Shown piece after piece: positions 14,601 to 27,500 of a stretch of 64,000 bases of DNA; the first letter of the stretch is position 1, and every line of letters begins with the position of its first letter. The DNA is from Lethocerus indicus. Lineage: Eukaryota; Arthropoda; Insecta; Hemiptera; Belostomatidae. The notes under the pieces were generated by a model. That model was given only the letters and a program-made list of their open reading frames with translations. It ran no database searches and was not told the DNA's origin. Where the stretch lies: NCBI GenBank assembly GCA_019843655.1, contig JACDQD010000003.1, positions 4,094,925 to 4,158,924 on the forward strand, in the 5' to 3' direction. Both the position numbers and the translations under genes were made by a program.

Positions 14601-17600
14601 TTTATATTGTTCAATTAGTATTGTTTGACTAAGGCTTCTGGACATTTAGGTCTTGTGTTCCTCATAGCCGCCCTAGTCTTGCTGTTGTACAGGATGGGTG
14701 TGAGAGCACGCCAGCAGAGAGAATTACAGAACAGATTACAAACAATAAGTAACTTTTTGGGTGAGTTATTGTAAATTTTGCTTTGTAATTATAATTACTG
14801 TATAGTTATAACCCTATAATTTAAGCGAGTTTATTCCCATCCCTCTTTGATTTTTTTGTTAAGTTCATATCTCCCTAGAAGAACTGCCATTTTAGTAGTA
14901 CTATTTTTAAATCTGTCTTACTAGAAAAGTCTTAATGTTACTGTTAATTTCTACTGAAGAATTACTACTACAATTGCTTTATCCCGCTTTGCATTTCGAA
15001 CACTTTATTCACGTGCTGTACATTTAATAGCTATAAAGTAGATTTTATTTTCAAGTATTAATCATCACATAAAAATTCGTGTTTAATTACATATATTATG
15101 TAACATTTAGCACAATTATGGATGTCAACGCAAGTTCGTTAACATAAGCAGAAAAAAATACGAACGCAAACTGTTTGGGAAAATAAACGAACATGACAGT
15201 CAAAAATATTCACTTTTACTATTTATTTCAGTTATTTTTTATATAAGTTATTAGCGCAATACTAATGTTCTAAAACAAACATATTAAAAATCGATTTTAC
15301 TGTATTGTGGTTGCCAGGAAATTAGACACTGGTGGCTGCACTGTACGTCATGCGCAATATGGCAAACCACGAGGTGATAACAAATGTCAAGTTTGATTGT
15401 GTTATGTAAATAGGACTATATTCTGTTGTTGTACAAATGTCATCGACCCGCCGCCACTATGTAGAGTTCGTTAGCGATAGAAAATGAAGCAAAATAATGA
15501 AATGAGCGGCGAAGAAATGGAAACTTTCAAGCCGCCGTCGTGTTTGAACTTCAGCAACGCTAACATAGAAGATTGGAAATTGTGGTTGCAAAAGCTCAAC
15601 TTTTATTTGGAAGTTTCCGGCAACGCGGACGCTTCCGACAGTAGAAAAATTGCCATTTTGCTCTATTGTATCGGTGATATGGGCATTCGTCTGTTCAATA
15701 CTTTTGGCACGTTTGGCCAAGAATTGACCTACAGTGAAGTTGTAAGGAAGTTTAGCGACTACTTCGAACCGCGTAAAGGTCTCTTAACCCATCGTAAAAA
15801 CGTCGTCTACGAACGGTACAAGTTCCTTTCCTACTGTCAGAAGACTCAGTCCAACACCAGGTATTTGGGTGAACTTAGAAATCTTGTTTCAAATTGTGAT
15901 TACTTGGAAGAGGAAAATATGGTCCGAGATGCTTTCATACTGGGCATGACAGATAAACATTTGAAACGGCAGTTATTGGAAATGAAAAACCTTACATTGT
16001 CCAGTCTGGAACAAATACTTAGAGCATATGAAATCAGTGATGAGGTAAATGTGGACAAAACATTTAAGTCTTTATCTCAGCAGGATTATTTAAAAGGTGC
16101 TCGTTACAACAGGCTAGGAGTGAAGCCTAAAAGAAAAGGTAGGAATTTAATTAAATAAAACAGGTGAGTTTTCTCTATAATGCTCGGGTGTATTGTTACG
16201 TAAATCTGGAGAGTTTTAGGGTTAGTGTAAGTTTGGAACTGTATGACTAATATTTTAAAAATAATAGTGTTCTATAATACATTTGTATGATATATTTTGA
16301 TTCATTATTTTTTGTAACAGTATCAATTGTTTTGATCAATTTGTCAATATACATATCTTGTTGTTTTCCCATATAATCACGTAGGAATATATAAAGAAGT
16401 AGATTCTTTGTGACTGGTTAATTTGGATGAATGAAATCTTTATGAAGCCAAATCATGAAAGCTTACAATTTCAATTGAAATATTGTACTTGCTGGATTAA
16501 TATTGTTTACAATGAATATTTGTATATGAATGATTCATTGTGCATAAATAATAATAAATTGTGGTTAGGCCTAATTATACATATCTAATTCTTAGTGCGA
16601 TTGGTATTTCTAGATATTTGATTGTATTATACTTTTTATTGAATTTTTCAGAAGGTGCCCAGATTGAGGAAGTAGAAGTGTCTGATGATCCTCCAAACTA
16701 TGAACCTCCACCTGATTATGCTGAAATTATGAAAATGGAAGAAGAGACAAAGAGAAGAAAATCTATGAAACTGAAATCTTCAAGGTGATGACATTGTTTA
16801 TTTTGTTTGTGTGTGCATGTGTGAATTCATATACATATTAGGGGTGGTGGGTTACAATTCACTTTTGTCTACATTCTGGAAGCTACTATATTGTTGCATC
16901 AGAGAGGATTATTTTATTGGAGTTCATCCTGCACGTATTCAGCTAAATCACCATTATCACAGAATATTTTCTACATATGGACAAATAATTATTGGGCATT
17001 ACACCTCATTATGCTATATAAATGCAGTTTAAAAGAAAAACAAATTATTGGATAGAGTCAGTAACAGAAATACTTGTGGATACTTGGGCCAAATTTATGA
17101 ATCTGTGTATGAGGTCTAGTAAAAATGTTAGGAGATGGCATTACTTTTTTGTATGAAAGCCATTTGGTACTTTTAACAGAATGTTGTTCCTGTCTCATGT
17201 GGTTTGCAAGCTTTAGTGTATCTTAACACTTCCTGGTCTGGTGTCCTATAAATTTAACTAACCCATAGGACCAGCTACTTTTTGAATTTTTGTCGAAAAG
17301 TACACACATACAACTCCAGTACTGTTGAATACTTTTTAATGATACTTAAAATCCTTGAATATCACAATGTAATGAATAAGAGTATGATATTGTTCAAAAC
17401 ATGACACTCTAGATAGTGTTTGGCACTCCAGTGTTGGCAACGGTAACACTTAATACATGGGTGGACCATAATGTGTTAAATGAGTCATGCATAATAGACT
17501 TATTATGACACTTGTGAGCAATTTGTGACTATATAGGTTAAATACAGAAGAAAAAGGAAAATTCATTCTCATTCATTGATTTCATTGTACTTTTTTATTC

Positions 17601-18770
17601 TCTCCAGAGGAGGAAATGCAATAAAGGAATCGGATCAGCCTGTGCCAATACCTGATTCTCCTCCACCTCCTTATTCAGATACCCAACAGTCAGGTAAATA
17701 TAACCGTACATACATTGTTTGTTCAATCAAAAATATCATTTGATCAATTGTATCATTGCAGAAACATGTTTTTATTTTTATTTTGTATTTCTACACAATG
17801 TAACTATACAGTTGTGAAGAATTGCCTTTAAAAAAATGGTGAGAATTAAACCCAACAATTCTTAATCTCTAAGCACTTCTGGTCATGTTCAGCATTGATG
17901 TTATAACTCTCCCACTCCAATGATAATATAACTGCTTGCAACTTGTAATCGGAATAGAAGCTTAATTTCTGGATTTCTTGTAATAAAATGACTGACACAT
18001 TGTATAAAAAACATTTAAATTAAAAATTAAGTATTAAATAAGTATTTGTACTCATGATAACCTTGATTTAAATAATATATTTACTGATCTTAAAAAACAA
18101 AATTTTTCTCTGCAGTATGACTCCTCATTTTGGCAATACACCCGACCTATAAATATATATTCGTGAAAATATCAAGGAGTTATTTTAAATATTTTATTAT
18201 GTTGTAGTTAAAATACAATGTATGTTTATAGGCATGACGAATGATAGTGCACCAATAGGCAGCGACTGGACTACTTTTGACAGTTCTTTAACTGTTGCTG
18301 GGTGCAGCACATCCACAGTGTTCGGTAGTTCTGTCCAACGCCATCAGATAGATCCCACACACAATGCTTATCTCAGTCAAGAGAATAACAGCAGTGGTTC
18401 CAGCAGTGGTACTTCATCTGTCAATGAAAACAGATGCCCTTACGATTTCAGCAAGTTGTGGAATCTTTTCCCTGGGAAGAATTATTCTCACAACAATACA
18501 AGAGAATTACTTGAACAATCGACATGCAATTGTGAAGGGGCATGCGGTTGTGCCAGCGCTAGTAACGCACGGAGAGTCAGGAGTGAATCAGTCAATTTAC
18601 CTTCGATGGCTGCCACTTGGTCTCCGGCCACAACAAAATTTAAAGAATTGGACGTCTCGAAGAATTGTGAAGAACGAAAAATGCAAAATCTTTTCTTTTC
18701 TTCAATAAAAAATCACAAAGGGACAATAAAAGGTAGCACATCCGCTGACAATTTGCATTACTTAAATTGA
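8606..18770 (+). CDS. CUB(x3)-LDLa single-pass receptor with PPxY cytoplasmic tail
   Basis: Likely cell-surface receptor or co-receptor, resembling the LRP10/LRP12 type in layout; I cannot name the ortholog. Exons: 8606-8636, 8876-about 9027, about 10150-10516, 11077-11276, 11968-12121, 12461-12496, 12752-12922, 13330-13524, 14023-14142, 14356-14478, 14650-14760, 16652-16784, 17608-17693 and 18232-18770. Phases agree throughout (about 805 aa). The junction between exons 2 and 3 could instead be 9031/10145. Exons 1 and 2 join into a signal peptide ([10 protein letters not shown] then [14 protein letters not shown]). Next come a divergent CUB (about 28-185), CUB2 (about 200-313), CUB3 (about 315-436) and an LDLa domain (437-475) with the calcium-binding HCGDNSDE. 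A helix (about 503-528) leads to a tail with PPNY, PPDY and PPPPY, ligand motifs for WW-domain ubiquitin ligases of the NEDD4 family. A candidate AATAAA lies at 19001. One intron holds a Gag ORF. Confidence 0.9.
15484..16158 (+). CDS. Intact retrotransposon Gag-like ORF in a host intron (possible domesticated gene)
   Basis: Uninterrupted 224-aa frame resembling the Gag capsid-type domain of Ty3/Gypsy elements of the K02A2.6-like group. Family-like blocks include [24 protein letters not shown], a PRK-containing segment, [14 protein letters not shown] and [10 protein letters not shown]. It has no CCHC zinc knuckle, and no protease, reverse transcriptase or integrase frame follows. I saw no LTRs on either side. 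The ATG at 15484 has an A-rich, acceptable context. It sits in the intron between exons 11 and 12 of the CUB/LDLa gene, same strand. Two good splice donors lie at its end: 16138|16139 (phase 1, before the stop) and 16163|16164 (just after the stop). An intact frame without pol suggests either a young solo gag or a co-opted host gene. Sequence alone cannot decide. Confidence 0.8.
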   Translation: MKQNNEMSGEEMETFKPPSCLNFSNANIEDWKLWLQKLNFYLEVSGNADASDSRKIAILLYCIGDMGIRLFNTFGTFGQELTYSEVVRKFSDYFEPRKGLLTHRKNVVYERYKFLSYCQKTQSNTRYLGELRNLVSNCDYLEEENMVRDAFILGMTDKHLKRQLLEMKNLTLSSLEQILRAYEISDEVNVDKTFKSLSQQDYLKGARYNRLGVKPKRKGRNLIK

Positions 18771-19746
18771 CTCATTTCAAAAACTGCTTATTTTATTACT
18801 TATTTCGAAGACTGATATATCTTATCTAATATATTTTAGATGTGATTTGTTAAAACAACGTATTAACTCAGAAATATTAATTATAGTCCTCCATGTGAGT
18901 ATATTCTAAGTAATAGAGTAAGAAAATTGATTGATAGTTATATATTATTTCTAGAAAATATTTGTTCTCTAACCTATATTTATATTGTATTATCTTGTTA
19001 AATAAAACAATGTTATGAAGTATTTGTTTTATAACCTATCATTAATAATTTCCAATTATTCTTGTTTATTTAAAGTGACTCTTGCTTTATTTAGAATAAT
19101 ACTGTATCACAATATCTGCAAAGGAAATATAACTTGCGACTGTATTAAAATTAGCACAAAAATATGGAAAAATTAGTAATTGGAACAGGGCCGATTATAG
19201 TTTGTTCCTACCAGTGCACCCTAGATCGTGTATCAAATTTAATAACCGACCAGTGGATTTATTTAGTTAATATTTTGAAGTAATATTCATTAGTATTATT
19301 TATAATAATATATAAATAAATTCAATTTATTGTACATATAGTTTATGTATTATAATTTTTTAATGTACTATGAGTTACAAGTGTAGTTGGCTAAACTGGG
19401 CCTGTGCCATTGAAATCGTAGTTTAAATTTAACGGTCATTGTAACAGCGCTCATCTTTTGATCTGTTTGATCCTGTATTTCTGGTGACAACTCTGTTATC
19501 TTTTATGTTTTAAGTTATTTAATTAACTAAGCGAGAGCCCGCAAAGATAAATAAATGAATAATTTCAGTCATATCTTAATGCAAGTTACCATTGGACTTA
19601 ATGATTTCGTTTTTAGTGCGGACAGTCCGTTATCGTATTACAAGTTTCTCTAATGACAGAGAAGTTTTGTACCTGTAGGCAGATTATATCCATAATTTTT
19701 TGAAACTTTATTGAATTTATTTTGCCTTTCGTTTTCATTTAGAAAA
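18771..19746. other. Intergenic: 3' UTR of receptor gene and upstream region of separase-like gene
   Basis: Contains the receptor 3' UTR with a candidate poly(A) signal AATAAA at 19001-19006. About 700 bp of AT-rich sequence leading to the next gene follows. No clear TATA box for the downstream gene was seen, and there are no other coding frames. Confidence 0.5.
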
Positions 19747-22700
19747 ATGTCGTTGGACAGAATTTGTTGTCTAATAAGGGTAGATGATGTTGAAGCCGCA
19801 TATAAGGAAGCAAAGGTTAGTGGTTTGAATTTTTGTGGCATGTTCGTTATTTGTCTCGTAGTTTTGGATTATTAAGATTTATACTTATGATGTAATCATT
19901 TACAAAACATGGAATAGACGTTTTATGTATAAGTGTTGGGAGTAACAATGTTCTTCCCGAATTTAATTATTTTCTTTATTTCCTGATATTTGTTCTCATA
20001 CTGTACTCATTGTATTTGTTAGGTCTGATATTTGTCTTGAATTTTGTAGCCACATAGTACAATTCTGAATATTTTTGTTCTTTGCAGGATTTTTTTAAAG
20101 TAAAAGTAAACAAAGAAGCACAAGCATTGAAAGTTCTGATTAAGCTCAACGAATTAATTCATCCTGTGCTGGAAACAAAATCAAACTTGAAAACAAGTCC
20201 ATCAGTTGTGTTTGCCCTTACTGATTTGTGTTGCCTATGCATTAGTGAAACATGGGAATGCACCCATACCAGTTTTATGCAATCTCTGTATCATATAAAT
20301 CGCTACCTACTAAGTCAGGTATTACAATTTTAAAACTAATTTCTGCCTCAAGTTATTTCTGTAGCGTTATAGACACATTCTAAGTTGCTGGTTTGAATCT
20401 CATGCCTCTCCCCTCATTACCTCTAAGAGCAGATATAAATCCACTAGTGAAAGGAAATGAACTTATTATGAAAAAAGTAGAGTAGTATATATGTATGATA
20501 GATAAATATTGATCTTCAGGATATCAAAACTGAAGTAAATTCTATGTTAAATAATATACTGATCAGATTATATATTTATCTCATCTCAACATTAAAACTG
20601 TTAAAAACTTGGTAGAATTAGAAAATAATTAATTTGTTAGTATCCATAATTATTCAAACAAGGCAATGGATTATATGTAATTTACATTTGAACTAATCTA
20701 TTCATCTACTTTAAAATAACAATGGCATGTTATGAATTAGAATCAAAGCCACAACTTGTCTGTGGCCCTAATAATGTCAGTAAATAATTTTTTACTTTGA
20801 AATTTCTGACTGTGTGTGATCATCAAAATATTTATTATAATATTGCTACATTAATTACTATAAATCAATATTTTATTTTAGGGACATTTGATGGACTACA
20901 AACGGTTGTGCCAATATTATTTCAAATTGAGAATGGGCAGACGGAAACAGTCTTGGGACTCATCTGAAAGAGTAGTTGTCACCAATACCCTTTATAATGT
21001 GGCAAGTTTTATGTGTAAAACCGACAGTAATTTTTGTCAAAAAATGTGCAGTGATGACGAAAATTCATTTTTTGTTTGGTGGCAATTCATAATGGATTTG
21101 GTTGAATTGAACAATTATGAAAATTTGTGTCTCCACTTTACAGTGACATCAAGCTTTTTAGTTGGAACTCGATCATTGCTTGGTGTTTCTGAACATGCCA
21201 AAATCAGCAATAAAATTTTGTCTTGTTATAAACAATGGTCAGAAAAATTGAGAGAAAAACCGATCAGATTGAAACTCAATGTAAAAGATTTATCATCTTT
21301 AACAACAAACCTATTGGAGACATTTTTGAATTCAGCAACTGATGATGAAATAATAAAATATAAATGTCAGCCTATTATAAGTTTTCTCGAAAACCTCAGT
21401 TCTTTTCTGAATAAATCGACTGATATCTATGAAAGTATACATGTTCTTATTAAACTGTTCCGCCTCTGTGAAAGTTTATCAAGTGGTGGATTGATAGAAT
21501 CATTGAACAAATTCAGTGAAACCATTGAAAATTATGCAAGCCAAAAGAAACCCATTCATTGCGAAACAATAACATTTTCTTTACATCTCATTTATAAATT
21601 GCGTTCTCGTTTTGTGAAAAATGCAGAATTTGTTGCTACAAATGCATTAGTCGACATGGCAAAAATTGTTCTCAATTGCCTGTCACATGTCAAAGCGAGC
21701 AAGTTGCCAGTTAAAAGGAAAGTGACAGGACAAGTTAATTCATTGTTCACTGTCATGTATTTTGCATTTTCTGTGCAGCAAAATGCTTCAAAAGTGCTTG
21801 CTGATATTTTCAAAGAAATGAAACAAGTTTTTAAAGCTTTTGTCTCGATACCAAATATTGTTGATGTCAATGGTCTTCTCTGTTTTGGCTGTAAGTATCA
21901 ACTTATCTTCCAATCGGCCTGGTAAAAAACAAATGATATTGGTTTAGAAATAAAAATGGTTCATATTACTTAATTTTAGGTGTAAATGTAGTGAGAGTGC
22001 TGACAGAATGATTCATTGGAAACAATACAAATAAGTGCCTCACTGTGTTCACTATAATAGAATGTTACTGACAAATGTTAGAAGCCAAAACTGGTTTTCT
22101 TTAGTTCCAAAGGCATAAGAGGTGCATATACCATTTAGGTATATCTATGATTTAAATATTTAAGTATGATGGTAGTGAAACCACAGTAATTTTTGTCTAT
22201 TACTATGATATCTATATTTCATATATGACGAAGGTTCTAGTCTTGGGTTGGACTAGTTTTGAATTTTCACTGTTGTATCAGTAGCATTCTGTAAAAAATA
22301 AGGGAAATATTGTTTCATGAAGTATATACTACTATATAATGACATAATATGTTTTGTAAGCATAATGGTGTATAAATGTACAATAATTTCAGTTACTGGT
22401 TGCATTAATGTATTGTTTGCGTACAACAAAGCCGATTTGCATTGCCAGTCTGCAACTTTAGGAATATATTTAATGAAATACCTTCTAACTATTGAAACCA
22501 TCCACCTGATAGCTTCTCCAATGAAGGTAAATAAATAGTCCACTATTCTAATATAAAATTCATAGTATTTTAAATATTATATTAGAAGTAACAACCAATA
22601 CATTAATTAATCATTCAGTAAATTAAGGATTCAATATAAATGATCATAATTTTAAACTTCAAGCAATATGAAACTTTTTAATGTATACCATAATTCCTAT

Positions 22701-24498
22701 GATCAGTGTATAGTATTGTATTATACTATTAATTGTTGTTTGATTTAAACAGACATACGTTACATATAGCATTAATGCTTTTATTCAACCATTGGGAAAA
22801 ATAGGACATGAAGAAACAGCTCAAATTGGTCTTATGGCACTTGTTGGAGTACACCAAGAACTTTCTGAAATAGTCTTTACAGCTTGGGCCAATTTAAAAG
22901 TTAACAATACCAACACTTCATTTAATATGGTATGTTATATATTATTGACAACAAAGGTTATTAATGAGTTCAGGATGCATTGAAACATTTTAAGCTACTT
23001 TTATTTGTAAGTAGATATGTAGGTCAATATTTATTTATAATCACTGATGGATATTTTTATTTAAGGAATCCACCGTTTATGACATTATACAAAATAATGC
23101 AGAAGTGTTGGAATCTGAATGGTCCCCTTGTAAGGTTGAATCTTTTCAAATAGATGACCTGCTGCTGAAGGAAATTCGATCATACACTAAACACAAGTAA
23201 GCTGTGTATGAGCTGTGCATGTACACATTAAATCTCATAGGTTAAATCAATATTAGAGGGGAAAAACTAAGTTAGAAATGCTGAGTATACATTCTGTACT
23301 AGTATAAACAGCTGTATTATTTTTAATAGTATAGAAATATCAATAACAATTGAAGGATATACATTCGGTTTTATCAATGCATGTTTTGTAACTTGTGTAT
23401 TTTGTTTAATTCAGTTATTTGATATCTATTGATATATGGTCCTGCAATGTTTAAGAAAGCTAAAGAAAATCTACAATAATGTTTCAGGAGTTTACATGGT
23501 GATCCTACTCTCGCGGTCTACAGAACTGCTGCAAAAGTTTGTACTAAAAAACTATTGCTGGCTGAAATTTTACTTTGTGCTACTGATGTTGTCACTGTTC
23601 AACCTGATCATCCAAATATAAATCGCTTTGAGATGTCATTAGCCAACATCATTCAGCACCTGAACAAACGTTGCCAGGTATAAAAATGTAAAAAAAGAAG
23701 GTTAAACCTATAAATTTGTGCATTAATATTCATGAGTAAACAATAACCACCGCAGTTGAAATTTAAAAGGCACCTTAATAATTTCCCTGTTGTGTATTCT
23801 GTAATATAATTAGGACTACTGTATTTTTAAATTTAACCCATTAGTTGTGCTTTCGAGTGCACGTCATAAATTCATCCTGGTTCCATGAAATTTCAAAAGA
23901 CTCACTAATAAAATGGCGGCAGAAATCACTATAAATTAAAATATTATAAATTTAGAGGAATATATGCTTAGATTATAAGTTAAAATTTCTTCTAAATAAT
24001 GCAGGGCACATTGCAATAATTGATACTTTAGTAAGATGACAGTGGAGTTGTGTTACATTCAACTCAGACACCAGTACTTTTATGTATTATTATTTTAAAA
24101 GCTACTACTTAGTTTCTGTGGTACACAGATTTTTTTTCTTTTCAATTCAATATTAATTATTCAATTACTTTTCTAATATCCAAAAAAATGTTATTCTTTT
24201 GTTTAATTCAAAAAATTATATTTTTCTTTAGGGGTATTCCAACCCCTCGCAGATCACAAAACAGGTATTCTAAATTTTATTTTTTTGTTTCAGGAAAATT
24301 CTGATCCTGCAGAAAAATTGCATATTCTCTTATTGCTTGGGAATATTCACTATCAAAGAGCTCGATGTGAAATAATGCATTTGAGAAAGAAATCAGAGGT
24401 TAGTTGATGGACTCATTTACTAATTTTTCCTTATTTAAATTATTTGCTTTTTTTTAACTTTTTTTATTGCTTATTCAATGACCTTACATGTTATATAC

Positions 24499-24556
<58 letters not shown>

Positions 24557-27500
24557 CTATAATAATTATAATTATAATAATAATACAATCACCCACAGGT
24601 GATAAATTATCTGTGTTTAAAAATTATTAATGCATGAACTATGTTCATCTATCATAAATACATTTAATTCAACATTATGTTCAACCAATTTTTCTAAGTT
24701 TAGTTACAGCTTTTTTTGCCAAGGCTTTTTCTAGGCGTTATTACATTGGTTATCTCCTGACATCCCAGACATTTCTTACGACAGAAAAGGAAGTTGCCAT
24801 GCGACCTAATTGAAAAAAAATAAAACAAAAAAACATTAAAAATAGGGGAGAAGCCCGTGGGTTTCTACTCCATTGCTGTCCATTGTAGTTAGTGCTTGTA
24901 TCAATGTTGCTTATTGTATTTTTGTTACAGTTGCAACAATAAAAAGAGAAAATATATTACATTGGTATAAAATTAATATGACACATAAACACTTTTGCCT
25001 TCTTTAATCTTTTTAACTTTATTTAATTTTAACTTGTAACATCAGAGTTCCTGTGACAGATAGTCATGTTCAAAGTTTTTCCCAGTATTGTTATTGATCA
25101 GGTGTGAATCCTGACAGTAGACTGAATTTGAATTAAATTATTAATTTGAATTTAAACAAATTTATTAAGAAGAGAGATTGTGTCTTGAATGATATTTAGG
25201 GTGTGGATTCAATAAATAATTTGTTGTATTTTCTTTCAGGCAGAAGTTGTCCAACTTGATTTAAAGCCAAAGTATGTTGTTCCTGTATTGGAAGCAAACG
25301 AGGGTGACATTCTCAACGAATCTCTTGTAGCTCCTGCATTTTCTTATTTGACTTTGGACTCACAGGCTATAATAATGGATTTATTAGGAAAAGCGTTGAA
25401 TTATTGGAAGAAAACTGCTGAAATGGTGAGTAGTTTACTGTCCTCATGAAATGTTTGCAGGTCAATATAGTTATAAGTAATGTGACAATAAAATTGTACT
25501 TTTTGTTACTGATTTATTTCTGCTAAAATCCTGCTAAAAATAACATCTACACGTGACAAAGAAGATTATGCAGTTCTTGCAGTTCTTTAATTAGTCCATC
25601 AAGGGCAAATTTTCTTTCATTGTTTCTTCTTCATGATAATATATCTTTTCTTTACATCTTTGTAACATCTGCCCTTTTCCCCAGCACTTGCAATTTTTAT
25701 TTTTGATTTCCTAATGTGATGGTTTCTAAAAACCTTCCCTTAATTATGTAAACGACACGTTGCTTAGATGTGGAGATAACAGTAAATTGTTTTTTGCATG
25801 AAAATTGTTTTTTATTATATTAAAGACCTACTATGCATTAGCTTTCAGTTTAGATTGTTGAGGATGCAAAATTTGATTTGAATTTTTAGTATGAATAGCT
25901 ATCCAAAGGGAATGCCAAGAGGTTATTGCAAAGTAGTAAAAATTGTCAAAATTTAAATTATTTTCGATCAGGTATTGTCAAATACCTGTAGAGTAAATAA
26001 AGGAATCTAATAACAATTCACTTTCAAATTCAAAAGTTGAAAGAACTTTGCCTCATAAATGGCTAGCATTAATACTGAATCTTTAGTAATTTCTATTACA
26101 AGGAAGGGGTATTGAGCAACAATATGGGCATAATTTTCACTTTATCAACTGTTAATTAACATTTATTTCAATTAATATAATTGAATTTTGTACACCTTTT
26201 CTATGAAAGTATACTCTTGAAAATATTAATTGAATGTTTCACTTGTATGTTTCTTCTGTTATTGCAATAACAACTTCAATCATATTGCTTCTTTTACAGC
26301 TGAAACCTCCTATGGGAAATGGATCTTTTCAATTTTCTCTCAGCTATGTCAAAGCGACAGGGTATTTGTACAGACTGTATTGTCATAAAGTAAAAGAAGT
26401 GGAAACTTGGGAATTGCTTTATGAGCTTGCTGACAAATTAAACAGTAGTAAAAATAAGGTACATGGTATGTTGGCAGCTGCAAAAATTAGTTCGGCTTAT
26501 TATATTATTTTTAGTGTGTGGTTCCTAACATGATTTTTGTATTTTTTTATGTAGCTGTTGCTGAACTATTGAACATTCAGTTTAATGTGAGAGATGATTG
26601 GCTTGAATCTGCAAAATTATATGTAAAGAATGAAGAAATTGATAAAAAAAATTATGTGACCCAGTTGTTTATTGTCAGCAGAGCAAAGAATGCCTACAAT
26701 AACAAAAAGGTATACTGTGTATTTTATAGATAAAATATCTATCAGTTTATCATTTTGTTTCCACTATGGCTTTTGGAGTAAAAATGATCTCTTTTGTTAT
26801 CAACGATTTGTATTATTCGTCTAGAATAATTATCCCACAATGTATTGTAAAATGTTTAAATATGAAAAAAAAGAAATTGCTGCAAACATCTAAATTTAGC
26901 TTAGCTTCAGGAAAAAATGCAGAAGGGATGCCCTTGGGGGGTAAGGTGGAACCCAAATAGTCATTCTAACACCTTAAATTTTTGTAGCTGGAAGAAAGCA
27001 AGGAAATTCTTGATACTTTGGACATCAATCAGGTGAAGATGAATTTCTTGGTTTACGTTCAACACCAAATCCTAAGTTCTCTGATAACTGGTTCGAAAGA
27101 AACTGAATCTGACAAAACTCTATTTTACATCACACCCGAAGCTTGTCCTTTGCCAGCTGTTAAAGTTTTTGGAAACTTATTGTACATTGTAAATATTTCA
27201 AAGTGGAGTAAGTATTTTCTAATTTTTCCTGTCGCATTTGTTTGAATTTGTACATGTATTGTGTTATGGAGTAATTTACTGAAGGTTCTGAATTTAATTT
27301 GGATTCAGTCAGTTCATATGCAAAACGTTGAGTAGGTTGATTGGGCAGTTGAAGAATATGTTATCACTTCAAAATTGGTTATTCATATTATTACTAATTT
27401 AATTATTTCATGAGGCCTGTAGTACACACAGATTACATTACATTTTATGTTAATAGAATACGTAATACTTTTCAGGATATAAGTAACTAACATTATTGTT

